This document shows positions 8,285 to 15,992 of a DNA stretch of 64,000 nucleotides, piece by piece. Position numbers and translations under genes: made by a program. The notes beneath the pieces were generated by a model, which saw nothing but the letters and a program-made list of their open reading frames with translations, searched no databases and had not been told where the DNA came from. Position 1 is the first letter of the stretch. Every line of letters begins with the position of its first letter. The stretch comes from Acidobacteria bacterium RIFCSPLOWO2_12_FULL_66_21 (GTDB lineage Bacteria; Acidobacteriota; Vicinamibacteria; Vicinamibacterales; 2-12-FULL-66-21), in NCBI GenBank assembly GCA_001767455.1, contig MELC01000084.1, positions 55,340 to 119,339 on the forward strand. Direction: 5' to 3'.

Positions 8285-8436
8285 ACTTCTCGGAGATGTC
8301 CGCGGCTCACTTCATCTTCATCCCCGCCGTGCTCATCATCGGCGTAGTGATTGGCTGGATCCTCGGCGGCCGTGCCGCGCAGGACGCGTTCGCCGCGGAG
8401 CTGAAGCGCCGCGAGGAGCGGTCGAAGCGGACCTGA
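8281..8436 (+). CDS. 51-residue membrane peptide at the end of the ccm operon
   Basis: A short reading frame starting at GTG 8281, overlapping the CcmD-like stop as GTGA. It encodes one hydrophobic helix (FIFIPAVLIIGVVIGWILGG) followed by a basic C-terminus rich in Glu, Arg and Lys. The coupling overlap is identical to other joints of the operon, which argues that it is translated. No family is recognised; it may be a second small subunit of the CcmABC complex. Confidence 0.65.
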   Translation: MNFSEMSAAHFIFIPAVLIIGVVIGWILGGRAAQDAFAAELKRREERSKRT

Positions 8437-8442
8437 CGCGTG

Positions 8443-8558
8443 TCGGTTCCCAGTCTCCAGCTTCCAGTTCCCAGCTTCGTCTTTGACGTCATGGAAACAG
8501 CTCCACGTTCATCGTGCACAGATGGGAACCGGACGCTGGAAGCCGGGAGCTGGAAACT
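8443..8558. repeat. inverted word array between convergent genes
   Basis: The left arm (8443-8475) is built of CCAGTCTCCAGCTTCCAG-like words. The right arm (8525-8557) is built of GGAACCGGACGCTGGAAG-like words, the reverse complement family. The gap between the ccm operon end and the convergent phosphoesterase can therefore fold into one long imperfect hairpin with a loop of about 50 nt. The words match the second array at 1509-1570. It could act as a two-way terminator. Confidence 0.75.
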
Positions 8559-8560
8559 GT

Positions 8561-9325
8561 CTACCGTCCAATAGCTAACCGGTTCGCCAGGCTCGGCGGC
8601 AGGCCGGCGCTGAGGATCCGGCGCTGCGCGGTCCCGACTGCATATTCCACTCGACGCAGCACCAGGGACACGCCCTCCGCATCGTCATAGATCGCAAACG
8701 CCGCGCGTGGATCGCCGTCGCGAGGCTGGCCCACCGATCCGGGGTTGATCAGGTAACGAACACCCGGGGCGATGTCCACCCGCACCGCGTCGCCCGTCAC
8801 AACGCTGCCTCGCATGCGTGGGGTCCCCGGACCGCCCCGATCGCCCTCCTTCTCGAAGACCGCCGGCACATGCGTGTGGCCGAACAGGCACACCGGCCTG
8901 GTTGCCGCCTCGAACGCCATCAGCGCGTCGTCGGTGTCGAAAACGTAGTGATCCTCGTCGAACGGCGTGCCATGGCAGATCTCCACGCGCTCGTCGATCG
9001 CGATGGGGCCTGTCGGCAGTTCGCGCAGGTAGTCGCGGTTCCCGGCGGACAACGCCGTGAAGGTCCACGTGGCCGCCAGGCGCGCGATGTGGTTGAAGTT
9101 CTCGGCGTCGTCGATCCCGCAGGCGGCCTTGTCGTGGTTCCCGCGGATGACGGCGAGCGGATGCAGCTCGCGCACGCGATCGATGACGGCGTTGGGCTCG
9201 GCGCCGTAGCCCACGAGATCGCCGAGCACGAGGACGCGATTCCACGCGGAGGCGGGCGCGGCCTCGAGCACGGCCTCGAGGGCGTCGATGTTGCCATGGA
9301 TGTCCGAGAGAATCAGGTAGCGCAC
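8561..9325 (-). CDS. metallophosphoesterase, YfcE/calcineurin-like
   Basis: A 254-residue cytosolic phosphoesterase with the full dinuclear metal set: SDIHGN at the N-terminus, GDLVGYG, RGNHD, the His in ICHGTPFDED and the GHTHVP block. The substrate cannot be told; relatives act on phosphodiesters or are dephosphorylases of protein or nucleotide substrates. GTG 9325 puts the first motif at residue 7. It is the third gene of a minus-strand unit aroA-aroK-mpe, 4 bp after the aroK stop. Confidence 0.9.
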   Translation of the reverse strand: MRYLILSDIHGNIDALEAVLEAAPASAWNRVLVLGDLVGYGAEPNAVIDRVRELHPLAVIRGNHDKAACGIDDAENFNHIARLAATWTFTALSAGNRDYLRELPTGPIAIDERVEICHGTPFDEDHYVFDTDDALMAFEAATRPVCLFGHTHVPAVFEKEGDRGGPGTPRMRGSVVTGDAVRVDIAPGVRYLINPGSVGQPRDGDPRAAFAIYDDAEGVSLVLRRVEYAVGTAQRRILSAGLPPSLANRLAIGR

Positions 9326-9329
9326 GAAT

Positions 9330-9830
9330 CTACGTCCTCTGGAGCGCGTCGATCACCCTTTCGGCCACGTCCTCGGGGTGCGCGCCACGCGCGTCTACGT
9401 GCACGTGAGCGCCCGCGTACACCGCCTGGCGCAGGGTATACAACCGTTCCATCTGCGCGCGGTCGGCCGCGAGCGGCCGCCGCCCGTCGGCGGGCAACCG
9501 CGCCAGCAGCTCGTCGAGCGGCACGTCCAGCCACACCGACGTGCCATCCATGTTGATCGCCGCGCGGTTCTCCGGGTCCATGAACGTGCCGCCGCCAGTC
9601 GCGACCACGAGATGGCGGAGGGGCAGGAGCAGCCGCAGGATCTCGCGCTCGACGCCGCGGAAGTACGTCTCGCCGCTCCGGGCGAAGAGGTCCGCGACCG
9701 TCCGCCGCTCGCGCGCCTCGATCAATTCGTCGATGTCCTCGGCCTGCCACCCGAGCCGTGCGGCCATCGCGCGCGCGACGGTTGTCTTGCCCGCGGCCAT
9801 GAACCCGACGAGGTAGATCTTGTCGGTCAC
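9330..9830 (-). CDS. aroK: shikimate kinase
   Basis: A 166-residue P-loop kinase phosphorylating the 3-OH of shikimate. Walker A is GFMAAGKTT (residues 9-17), followed by the shikimate-binding DID and the ATGGG block in the middle (VVATGGGTF). The lid segment carries RLPADGRRPL. GTG 9830 overlaps the aroA stop as GTGA. Its position after aroA, the next but one pathway step, supports the call over gluconate kinase. Confidence 0.93.
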   Translation of the reverse strand: MTDKIYLVGFMAAGKTTVARAMAARLGWQAEDIDELIEARERRTVADLFARSGETYFRGVEREILRLLLPLRHLVVATGGGTFMDPENRAAINMDGTSVWLDVPLDELLARLPADGRRPLAADRAQMERLYTLRQAVYAGAHVHVDARGAHPEDVAERVIDALQRT

Positions 9831-11134
9831 TTCGCGCCCGTGAGCCGCCGGAGTTCCTCGAAAAACCCGGGGTACGACACGGCGACCGACGACGCGCCGG
9901 CGATCGTCGTCGGTCCGGTCGCCCGCGTGGCCGCGATCGCGAACGCCATGGCAAGGCGGTGATCGCCCGCGGCGTCGACATGCCCGCCGGTCAGCGGCCT
10001 CGATTCGATCGCGAAGCCGTCCTCGTACTCCTCGACCTGAGCGCCGATCGCCAGCAAACCGCGCACCAGCGCCGTGATGCGATCGCTCTCCTTCACCCGC
10101 AGCTCCGCGGCGCCGCGGACGCTGAAGCTCTCGCCCGCCGGCAGCATCACCGCGAGCGCCGCGAGCGCCGGGATTTCGTCGATGACGCCCGGCACTTCGT
10201 GCGGCTCGAGGTTGAAGCTTCGCGGCTCCTTGAATTCGACGCGCAGGGTGCCCGCGGGCTCTTCGTGGGTGTCCCGCTCAACGCGCGCGTCGACGGTCGC
10301 GCCTGCGCGGCGGAGCACCGGCAGCACCGCCGTGCGCGTTGGATTCAGGCCGACGAAGGGGATTTCGATCTCGGCGCCCGGCGTTCCGGCCGCCAGCGCC
10401 GCCCAGAAGATCGCGCCGGAGATGTCCCCGGGGATTTCCAGCCTCCGCCCGGACAGCCTCTGTCCGCCCGCGACCGCGACCTCGAGTCCGCGACATTCGA
10501 CCCGCGCGCCGAACGCGCGCAGGGCGCGCTCCGTATGATCGCGCGTGGGCGCAGGTTCGACGACGCGCGTCGTGCCGTCCGCCTGGAGCCCGGCCAGCAG
10601 CACGCCGCCCTTGACCTGTGCGCTCGGCACTTCAGGTGCGTGGCTGATGGCCCGGAGTGACGTCCCGTGGATCACGAGCGGAGGGCGCCCGTCGACGGCG
10701 TCGATCCTGGCGCCCATCCGCGTCAGCGGCTCGATGATCCGCCGCATCGGACGCCGCGCGAGCGATGCGTCTCCGCCGATCGTCGTCGTGAAGGAGTGCG
10801 CCGCCAGGATTCCCGAGAGCAGGCGCAGCGTGGTGCCGGAGTTGGCGGCGTCGAGCGGTGCGCGAGGGGCGGCAAGGCCGCGGACCCCGCGGCCCGCGAC
10901 GACGATCGTGCCCGCCTCCATGACGCGGATCGACACGCCGAGCGCGCGCAGACACGCGAGGGTGGCGGCACAATCCGCGCCGGGCGAGTAGCCCGTCACG
11001 ATCGACTCGCCATCGGCGAGCGCCGCGAGCATCGCGTAGCGGTGCGAAATGGATTTGTCGCCGGGAACGCGGACGCGTCCGCCGGCACGGGCCGCCGGCG
11101 TGACCGTCGCCGCGTCGGCGGACGCGCGGAGCAT
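9827..11134 (-). CDS. aroA: 3-phosphoshikimate 1-carboxyvinyltransferase (EPSP synthase)
   Basis: A 435-residue enzyme joining shikimate-3-phosphate and PEP in the chorismate pathway. It shows the paired domain motifs VPGDKSISHRYAMLAALA near the N-terminus, AANSGTTLRLLSG (about residues 94-106), RRPMRRIIEPL, and near the C-terminus LRVKESDRITAL and GDHRLAMAFA. Length is normal. ATG 11134 is preceded by a TATAGT box exactly where a leaderless transcript would begin. aroK follows with overlap. Confidence 0.95.
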   Translation of the reverse strand: MLRASADAATVTPAARAGGRVRVPGDKSISHRYAMLAALADGESIVTGYSPGADCAATLACLRALGVSIRVMEAGTIVVAGRGVRGLAAPRAPLDAANSGTTLRLLSGILAAHSFTTTIGGDASLARRPMRRIIEPLTRMGARIDAVDGRPPLVIHGTSLRAISHAPEVPSAQVKGGVLLAGLQADGTTRVVEPAPTRDHTERALRAFGARVECRGLEVAVAGGQRLSGRRLEIPGDISGAIFWAALAAGTPGAEIEIPFVGLNPTRTAVLPVLRRAGATVDARVERDTHEEPAGTLRVEFKEPRSFNLEPHEVPGVIDEIPALAALAVMLPAGESFSVRGAAELRVKESDRITALVRGLLAIGAQVEEYEDGFAIESRPLTGGHVDAAGDHRLAMAFAIAATRATGPTTIAGASSVAVSYPGFFEELRRLTGAK

Positions 11135-11140
11135 GTCCGC

Positions 11141-11146
11141 ACTATA
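11141..11146 (-). promoter_or_regulatory. -10 box for a leaderless aroA transcript
   Basis: On the minus strand TATAGT is followed by GCGGAC and then the aroA ATG. The six-base gap places the start codon at or next to the expected transcription start. No Shine-Dalgarno is present. No clear -35 hexamer is visible at 17 bp. Confidence 0.45.
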
Positions 11147-11231
11147 GCATTCGACCTCTTGAACGGATCCGGTTTAGTATGTTATTCACTCGCGTGCATT
11201 CAGATCCGCCCCGGCCCACGTCATCTCTCAC

Positions 11232-11385
11232 GGCGCGTGGGGCCCCACCCCCACGCGCTCTCGCTCGGCGGTCGGCCTCCGGCCGACTTCCCTCCGGCGG
11301 GCCACCCCAACGCGGGTGCCGCGTTGGGGGCCCCGGCGCCTCGCCCTTCGAGAACCTCAGGGCGACCCTGAGCTTCGTCGAAGGG
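11232..11385. repeat. cluster of four GC-rich palindromes upstream of the RsbW-like gene
   Basis: This gap of about 310 bp holds consecutive inverted repeats. GCGTGGGG pairs with CCCCACGC (11234-11258). GTCGGCC pairs with GGCCGAC (11271-11287). A perfect 10-bp stem CCCCAACGCG/CGCGTTGGGG with a 5-base loop is at 11305-11329. An imperfect 42-bp palindrome from CCCTTCGAGAAC to TCGAAGGG is at 11344-11385. The last resembles dispersed REP-like elements. No reading frame with family features is present; frames here are open only because of GC content. Confidence 0.7.
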
Positions 11386-11447
11386 TCGCTCGGGCCGCAG
11401 GCGCTTCTCGCGTCCGTCCGCCACCGCGCCGGCCGGGGTGCGGCCGC

Positions 11448-11894
11448 ATGCTGACGCGCGGCGGCACGGTCCGGGTCCAGATCCACAGTCAGTTCGAAAT
11501 GGTGGACTACGTCCAGGTCGTCAGCGACCGCGTCGGCAAACTGGCGGGCATGGACGAAGACACGGTCCACTGGATCGGCGTCGCCGTGCGCGAGTCGGTC
11601 ATCAACGCCATCAAGCACGGCAACCGCGAGGACTACGCCAAGCTCGTGACCGTCGAGTTCTCCTTCGTTCCCTCAGACGATCCGCGCGAGCTCGTCGTGC
11701 GCGTCCTCGATCAGGGCGCGGGCTTCGATCCTGGCGAGATCGCGGACCCCCTCGCCCCGGAGAACATCCTCAAATCGAGCGGGCGCGGCATCTTCTTCAT
11801 GCGCAGCTTCATGGACGACGTCGTGCTGCGGCGCCGGACTGAAGGCGGGATGGAAGTGCGCCTGGTGAAGAAGCTGGCGACGACCGGTGCCTGA
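11448..11894 (+). CDS. RsbW-like anti-sigma factor / serine kinase
   Basis: A 148-residue GHKL ATPase of the RsbW/SpoIIAB type, expected to bind a partner sigma factor or phosphorylate an anti-sigma antagonist. The N box is ESVINAIKHGN (residues about 49-59), G1 is LDQGAGFDP, and the G2 lid is SSGRGIFFMRSFMDDV. Start ATG 11448 is chosen because the upstream open frame is a palindrome cluster. No sigma factor or antagonist lies next to it, so its partner is unknown. The IMPase gene overlaps its 3' end by 8 bp. Confidence 0.88.
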   Translation: MLTRGGTVRVQIHSQFEMVDYVQVVSDRVGKLAGMDEDTVHWIGVAVRESVINAIKHGNREDYAKLVTVEFSFVPSDDPRELVVRVLDQGAGFDPGEIADPLAPENILKSSGRGIFFMRSFMDDVVLRRRTEGGMEVRLVKKLATTGA

Positions 11895-12693
11895 TCGGCT
11901 TCCACCCGTTCTTCTCGCCACCGCGATCGAGGCGGTCATTCGTGCCGGCGCCATCCAGATGATGCGCGCCGGAGGCGACCTCCACATCGGCAAGAAGGGG
12001 ACGATCGATCTCGTGACGGAGGTCGATCTCGAAGTCGAGCGCGGCTTCCGCGCCCTCGTCGCCGGACGTTTTCCGGAGCACGTCGTGCTCGGCGAGGAGT
12101 TCGAGCGCGCGGGCGATCGGGACGAGATGCCTCATTACGGCTGGGTGTTCGATCCCGTTGACGGGACGACCAACTATGCGCACGGCCTGCCGATCTTCTG
12201 CTCGTCGCTCGCGCTGGAGATCGACGGGACTCCGTCGGTGGCGGCCGTCTACGATCCGACACGGCGCGAGCTGTTCACGGCGGAGCGCGGCCAGGGCGCC
12301 TGGCTCAACGGCGTGCCGCTTCGCGTGTCGTCGGCCTCGGCCTTGATCGATTCGCTGCTCTGCACCGGGTTTCCGTATAGCGTGCAGCAGGACTCCGCGA
12401 CGCTGGTCGGATTGTTCGGGCGGTTCCTGGAGATCTCGCGCGCCGTCCGGCGGCTGGGATCCGCGGCGCTCGACCTGTGCTACGTCGCGGCGGGGCGGCT
12501 CGACGGGTTCTGGGAGATGCAGCTGAATCCGTGGGACACGTCGGCTGGAGCGCTGATTGTCGCGGAGGCGGGGGGACGCGTGACCGACACCGACGGCGGT
12601 CCGTTTCGGTCGCGCGAGGGCAGCGTGATTGCCGCCAATCCGCACATCCACGACGCCATGCTGCACACCATTCGGGAGTACCTGGGACGCTGA
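11887..12693 (+). CDS. inositol monophosphatase family phosphatase
   Basis: A 268-residue Mg-dependent phosphatase of the IMPase/CysQ/SuhB superfamily. Metal-binding motifs are LGEEF, DPVDGTTNYAHG (residues about 89-100) and the C-terminal WDTSAGALIVAEAGG. Substrate could be inositol phosphate, another sugar phosphate or a nucleotide; the sequence does not decide. Start is GTG 11887, overlapping the RsbW-like gene. Length is normal. Confidence 0.92.
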   Translation: MPDRLPPVLLATAIEAVIRAGAIQMMRAGGDLHIGKKGTIDLVTEVDLEVERGFRALVAGRFPEHVVLGEEFERAGDRDEMPHYGWVFDPVDGTTNYAHGLPIFCSSLALEIDGTPSVAAVYDPTRRELFTAERGQGAWLNGVPLRVSSASALIDSLLCTGFPYSVQQDSATLVGLFGRFLEISRAVRRLGSAALDLCYVAAGRLDGFWEMQLNPWDTSAGALIVAEAGGRVTDTDGGPFRSREGSVIAANPHIHDAMLHTIREYLGR

Positions 12694-12767
12694 CACCCGG
12701 CGGGGACGGACTGACCCCGGGGAAAGACAGCACGCACGATCGGACGGCGCGGCGCGGCACGGTCGGA

Positions 12768-12783
12768 ACCGGGAAAACCCGGT
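12768..12783 (+). terminator. small hairpin after the IMPase gene
   Basis: ACCGGG-AAAA-CCCGGT forms a perfect 6-bp stem with a tetraloop. It lacks a U-tract, so it is at best a weak terminator. The rest of the gap 12694-12872 is GC-rich with a second small hairpin (GGCGC-CGTAA-GCGCC) close to the next gene; no riboswitch consensus was recognised. Confidence 0.35.
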
Positions 12784-12872
12784 AAACAGCAGGCTGGCGC
12801 GGTGGCATCGTTCATGCTCAACAAGGAGGCGCGGGACGGCGCCGTAAGCGCCGGGCTCGAACGGAGCGTCAC

Positions 12873-13619
12873 ATGATGACAACGACATGGGTTCGGGGCG
12901 TACGGTGCGCGATCGGCCTGCTGGCCGTGGCCGCGATCCTCACGCCTGCCGCTGCGCAGGCGCAGATTCGACGGGTCGGTTCCTCGGAGAGCAAGCACGC
13001 GATCGGCCTGAGCATCGGCTACTTCGGCGTCAAGGGGGAAGACTCGCGCGTGTCCGGCGACACGATCAACGCCGACCTCTCATCCCTGGCGTTCGACGTC
13101 AAGGACTTCAGCGGCGGGACGGTGGGCGGCGAGTGGCTCGTCGGCATCGGCCAGTTCGTCGAGGCTGGCGTGGGCGTGGGCTTCTACCAGCGCACCGTGC
13201 CGAGCGTGTATCGCGACGTGGTGAACGTCAACGAGACCGAAATCGAGCAGGACTTGAAACTGCGCGTCATCCCCATGACGGCCACGATCCGGTTCCTCCC
13301 GGTCGGGCGCGGCTCGGTGCAGCCGTACGTGGGCGCCGGCATCGGCGCCTTCAACTGGCGATACAGCGAGACGGGCGAGTTCGTCGACTTCAGCGACTAC
13401 TCGATCTTCCGCGCGCGCTACGTCGCGAACGGCACGGCGGTGGGGCCGGTCGTCCTCGGCGGCATCAGGGCGCCGGTGGGCGAAGTGTTCATGATCGGCG
13501 GCGAGATCCGCTATCAGAAGGCCGAAGGCGACACGAAGCCCGCGACCTCCGAACTGCTGGGCGACAAGATCGATCTCGGCGGCTGGACCGCCAGCTTCAC
13601 GATGCACTTCCGCTTCTAA
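12873..13619 (+). CDS. outer-membrane beta-barrel protein
   Basis: A 248-residue exported protein. The signal peptide (residues 1-32, ending AAAQAQ) is followed by alternating hydrophobic strands such as AIGLSIGYFGVKG, FVEAGVGVGFYQ, VQPYVGAGIGAFNWRY and VFMIGGEIRYQ. The C-terminus ends in a Phe-terminated beta signal (FTMHFRF), as needed for BAM-dependent insertion. It resembles OmpA/OmpW-like 8-strand barrels; no specific family or function is assigned. It is monocistronic and convergent with the next gene. Confidence 0.85.
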   Translation: MMTTTWVRGVRCAIGLLAVAAILTPAAAQAQIRRVGSSESKHAIGLSIGYFGVKGEDSRVSGDTINADLSSLAFDVKDFSGGTVGGEWLVGIGQFVEAGVGVGFYQRTVPSVYRDVVNVNETEIEQDLKLRVIPMTATIRFLPVGRGSVQPYVGAGIGAFNWRYSETGEFVDFSDYSIFRARYVANGTAVGPVVLGGIRAPVGEVFMIGGEIRYQKAEGDTKPATSELLGDKIDLGGWTASFTMHFRF

Positions 13620-13620
13620 G

Positions 13621-13741
13621 GGTGAAGAGCGAGGTGTGAAGGACCGGCAACCGGCCGAAGTCGTCCGTATGGACGGTTCGAGCTTGTTGCCGCTGACTTC
13701 ACCCTTCGCCCTTCACGCTTCACCCTTCACTCCTCGCTCTT
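13621..13741. repeat. nested inverted word array, convergent gap
   Basis: The outer arm AAGAGCGAGGTGTGAAGG (13625-13642) pairs, with one mismatch, with the complement at 13724-13741. Inside are CGGCAAC/GTTGCCG (13644-13650 with 13686-13692) and a CGTCC-GTAT-GGACG hairpin (13662-13675). Between arm and core lie repeated CTTCACCCTTCAC words (13697-13730). The whole gap can fold as one multi-stem structure, and its right arm supplies the last codons and stop of the minus-strand gene. It is probably transcribed from both sides as a 3' structure. Confidence 0.75.
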
Positions 13742-15238
13742 GTAGAGGGCAACCCCGCCTCCCTCGGCCACCCGCGTGAATCCTTCCAGGAAGCGCGGGT
13801 TGTGCTTCGCGTCGAGGTACAGCGCGTCCCCCCCTTCGGCTTTCTCCTCGATGGCAACCCAGCCGGCGTGTCCGCGCGCGCCCAGCATCGCGAAGGTCCA
13901 GATCTCTCCGTTTCCCTCGTGCAGGAAGTCGTGGATCGAGAAGCCGGCCTGGGACAGGTCCTGCATGTAGTGGCCGAGCGAGCCCATGCTCATCATGATG
14001 GTGCGGCCGTCACGATGTTGCGCGAGGTACTCGGTGACGGCCCGGCGCCCCGCCATGTTGGCCGCGTCGCGCTGCGATTCGAGGACGAGCGGGGACTGGC
14101 GGTCGAGCGGACGTGCCTGGTAGACGGCGGCGGCGATCAGGACCGCGGCGGCAAGGGGGCGCAGGGGCCGCCACAACACACCGATCCCGGCCCCCGCAAG
14201 CGCCGCGCAGGCGGCGACGAGTGGCACATCGTACCGGATCCGGAACGGATGCCCCTGCATATACGCGTACCAGGGCAGCGCCGCTGACGCGGTGAGGGCA
14301 AGCACCAGCAGCAACGACGCGCGCGCGCGCGAGCGCAGCCAGAGGTAGGCAACGAGCGCCACCCCCGCGTCCGCCGACCAGACGAGCGCGGGACCCGTCA
14401 CGCGATAGAGGCCATCGCGCACCTGGTGCCACGCGGCAAGCGGATGCCCCATCGCCTCCACGTTCTCCGGCACGAAGAACCCGCCGGAGACGAACCACGC
14501 CCCGACCGTCCACCGGCTGTTGGCGGCGAACACGACAACCGCGACGAGGGGGTAGGCCGCAAGCCGGACGCAGGCGAGGGTCGCCTCGCTCAGAGCAAGC
14601 CCGCGTCTGAGCAATGCGAGCCAGGCGAACAGAATCAGCGCCGCCGTAATCGGCCATGCCTCGTAGCGCGTCAGGCAGGCAGCGGCGATGGCCGTGCCGG
14701 CTGCCCCGGGCCAGCCGTGGGCGCGGCCGTCGACCCACGCAGCCGTCAGCGCGACTGCGAGCATTGTCGTGCCGAAGAGCAGCGGCTCGGTCATCGGCGT
14801 GCTCTGGAGGTACAGCACGTTGGGATTCAGCAGCAGGAGAGTCGCGGCCGCAACGGCGCCGCTCGTCGATCCGGTCGTGCGCACGATGATCGACGCAAGC
14901 GCCCATGCGGCCATTGCCATGCTCAGGATCGAAATCGCGACCCCCGAGGCGCCGCTGCGATACAGGCCGTCGATCTGTACCGGCAGCAGGTTGAGCACAT
15001 GTGGCAGCGGCAGCCAGACCGCGCCGATCTGCTGCCAGCCTGGCGTGAGGCTGTCCATGATGCGCCGCGCGACGACGAGGTGCGCGCGCGCGTCGTAGTG
15101 GCTGAGCGTCAGGCCGGCTCGCGCGTAGTAGATCGCCGCGGCCGTTCCCCCCGCCATCACGGCGGCCGCGATCGCGATCGGCAGGAGCCTGTGCGCCGGG
15201 CGTGCGGCGTCCGGCGACGGTGGGGTCGTCGTGAGCAC
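13727..15238 (-). CDS. GT-C (GT39-like) membrane glycosyltransferase
   Basis: About 503 residues with roughly 10-12 TM helices. An N-terminal periplasmic loop carries LSHYDARAHLVVARRI and the WLPLPHVLNLLP segment typical of GT39/mannosyltransferase-like proteins that use polyprenyl-phosphate sugars. The C-terminal soluble part (EYLAQHRDGRTIMMSMGSL) is a small alpha/beta domain found in these families. GTG 15238 is chosen; a TTG 18 bases upstream is possible. Its final codons (KSEE stop) lie in the repeat arm at 13724-13741. Sugar and acceptor unknown. Confidence 0.8.
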   Translation of the reverse strand: MLTTTPPSPDAARPAHRLLPIAIAAAVMAGGTAAAIYYARAGLTLSHYDARAHLVVARRIMDSLTPGWQQIGAVWLPLPHVLNLLPVQIDGLYRSGASGVAISILSMAMAAWALASIIVRTTGSTSGAVAAATLLLLNPNVLYLQSTPMTEPLLFGTTMLAVALTAAWVDGRAHGWPGAAGTAIAAACLTRYEAWPITAALILFAWLALLRRGLALSEATLACVRLAAYPLVAVVVFAANSRWTVGAWFVSGGFFVPENVEAMGHPLAAWHQVRDGLYRVTGPALVWSADAGVALVAYLWLRSRARASLLLVLALTASAALPWYAYMQGHPFRIRYDVPLVAACAALAGAGIGVLWRPLRPLAAAVLIAAAVYQARPLDRQSPLVLESQRDAANMAGRRAVTEYLAQHRDGRTIMMSMGSLGHYMQDLSQAGFSIHDFLHEGNGEIWTFAMLGARGHAGWVAIEEKAEGGDALYLDAKHNPRFLEGFTRVAEGGGVALYKSEE

Positions 15239-15264
15239 GGCGGTTAGTCTACACAACTCCGGCC

Positions 15265-15304
15265 ATGACTATCGACTATCGACCATGACTATCGGCTATC
15301 GACT
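15265..15304. repeat. GACTATCGACTATC word array, divergent gap
   Basis: Direct copies of GACTATCGACTATCGACC-like words separate the divergent GT39-like and DedA-like genes. The same words occur in reverse complement at 20305-20322 and directly at 60737-60762. No inverted partner is present here. Confidence 0.65.
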
Positions 15305-15328
15305 GACACCTGTTCACTCCGAGTGTTC

Positions 15329-15341
15329 TACACTCTGCAGC
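15329..15341 (+). promoter_or_regulatory. -10 box next to the DedA-like start
   Basis: TACACT (15329-15334) is followed by seven bases and then the ATG at 15342, giving a predicted leader of about one base. A weak CTGACA lies 20 bp further upstream. No Shine-Dalgarno is present. Confidence 0.35.
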
Positions 15342-15947
15342 ATGAAACGTATCGTCGCGTGGACGATGGGCGCCGCCGTGGCCATGGGCGGGCCCGGCCT
15401 TTTCCTCATCGCGCTCCTCGATTCGTCGTTCCTGTCGTTTCCCGAGGTGGTCGATCTGCTGCTGATGGGGCTCGTCACGCACCACAAGGAGCGGATGGTT
15501 TTCTACGCGCTGATGGCCACGCTCGGATCGATCGTGGGCTGCTTCATGCTCTACGCGGTCGGGCGGAAGGGGGGCGAGGCCTTTCTGCGCAAGCGCTTCC
15601 ACGAGCGGCACGTCGACCGGGCGCTCGCGGTCTTTCAGCGCTACGGACTGCTCGCCGTCGCGGTGCCGGCGATCCTGCCACCCCCGGTGCCGTTCAAGCC
15701 GTTCGTGCTGGCCGCAGGCATCGCTGAGGTCCGGCCGCTGGAGTTCCTTCTCGCGGTCGCGCTCGGCCGCGGCGTGCGGTACTTCGGCGAAGGGGTGCTG
15801 GCGGTGTGGTACGGCGAGCGGGCCGTGGCGTTTCTCCGCGAGAACGCGAGGGTGGCGGGCCTGACGGCGGCCGCGCTCGTCGTCGGCGCCGCGCTGGCGT
15901 GGACCATCTGGCACCGCAGGTCCAGGAATTCCGCCGGAATTGACTGA
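15342..15947 (+). CDS. DedA/VTT-domain membrane protein
   Basis: A 201-residue membrane protein of the SNARE-associated/DedA (VTT) family; members translocate undecaprenyl phosphate or other lipids and affect envelope homeostasis. Features are an N-terminal re-entrant region (FLIALLDSSFLSFPEVVDLL), the central GRKGGEAFLRKR, and the prolines of VPAILPPPVPFKPFVLAAG, typical of the VTT helical hairpin. ATG 15342 gives a normal length. It lies directly before a GT2 gene with its own promoter overlapping the dedA stop. Confidence 0.82.
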   Translation: MKRIVAWTMGAAVAMGGPGLFLIALLDSSFLSFPEVVDLLLMGLVTHHKERMVFYALMATLGSIVGCFMLYAVGRKGGEAFLRKRFHERHVDRALAVFQRYGLLAVAVPAILPPPVPFKPFVLAAGIAEVRPLEFLLAVALGRGVRYFGEGVLAVWYGERAVAFLRENARVAGLTAAALVVGAALAWTIWHRRSRNSAGID

Positions 15948-15968
15948 CGCGCCGAAGCCGTTTACAAT
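15940..15968 (+). promoter_or_regulatory. consensus sigma70-type promoter for the GT2 gene
   Basis: TTGACT (15940-15945), a 17-bp spacer and TACAAT (15963-15968). The expected start is near 15975, about 18 nt before the ATG at 15993. The -35 box overlaps the DedA-like stop codon, so the GT2 gene can be transcribed apart from its upstream neighbour. Confidence 0.75.
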
Positions 15969-15992
15969 CAGCCGTTTGCCGCCAATTCAGTG

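Noticed and set aside
12700-12872. Riboswitch upstream of the beta-barrel gene
   Set aside because: Two small hairpins exist but none of the conserved cores of c-di-GMP, SAM or cobalamin riboswitches could be found.
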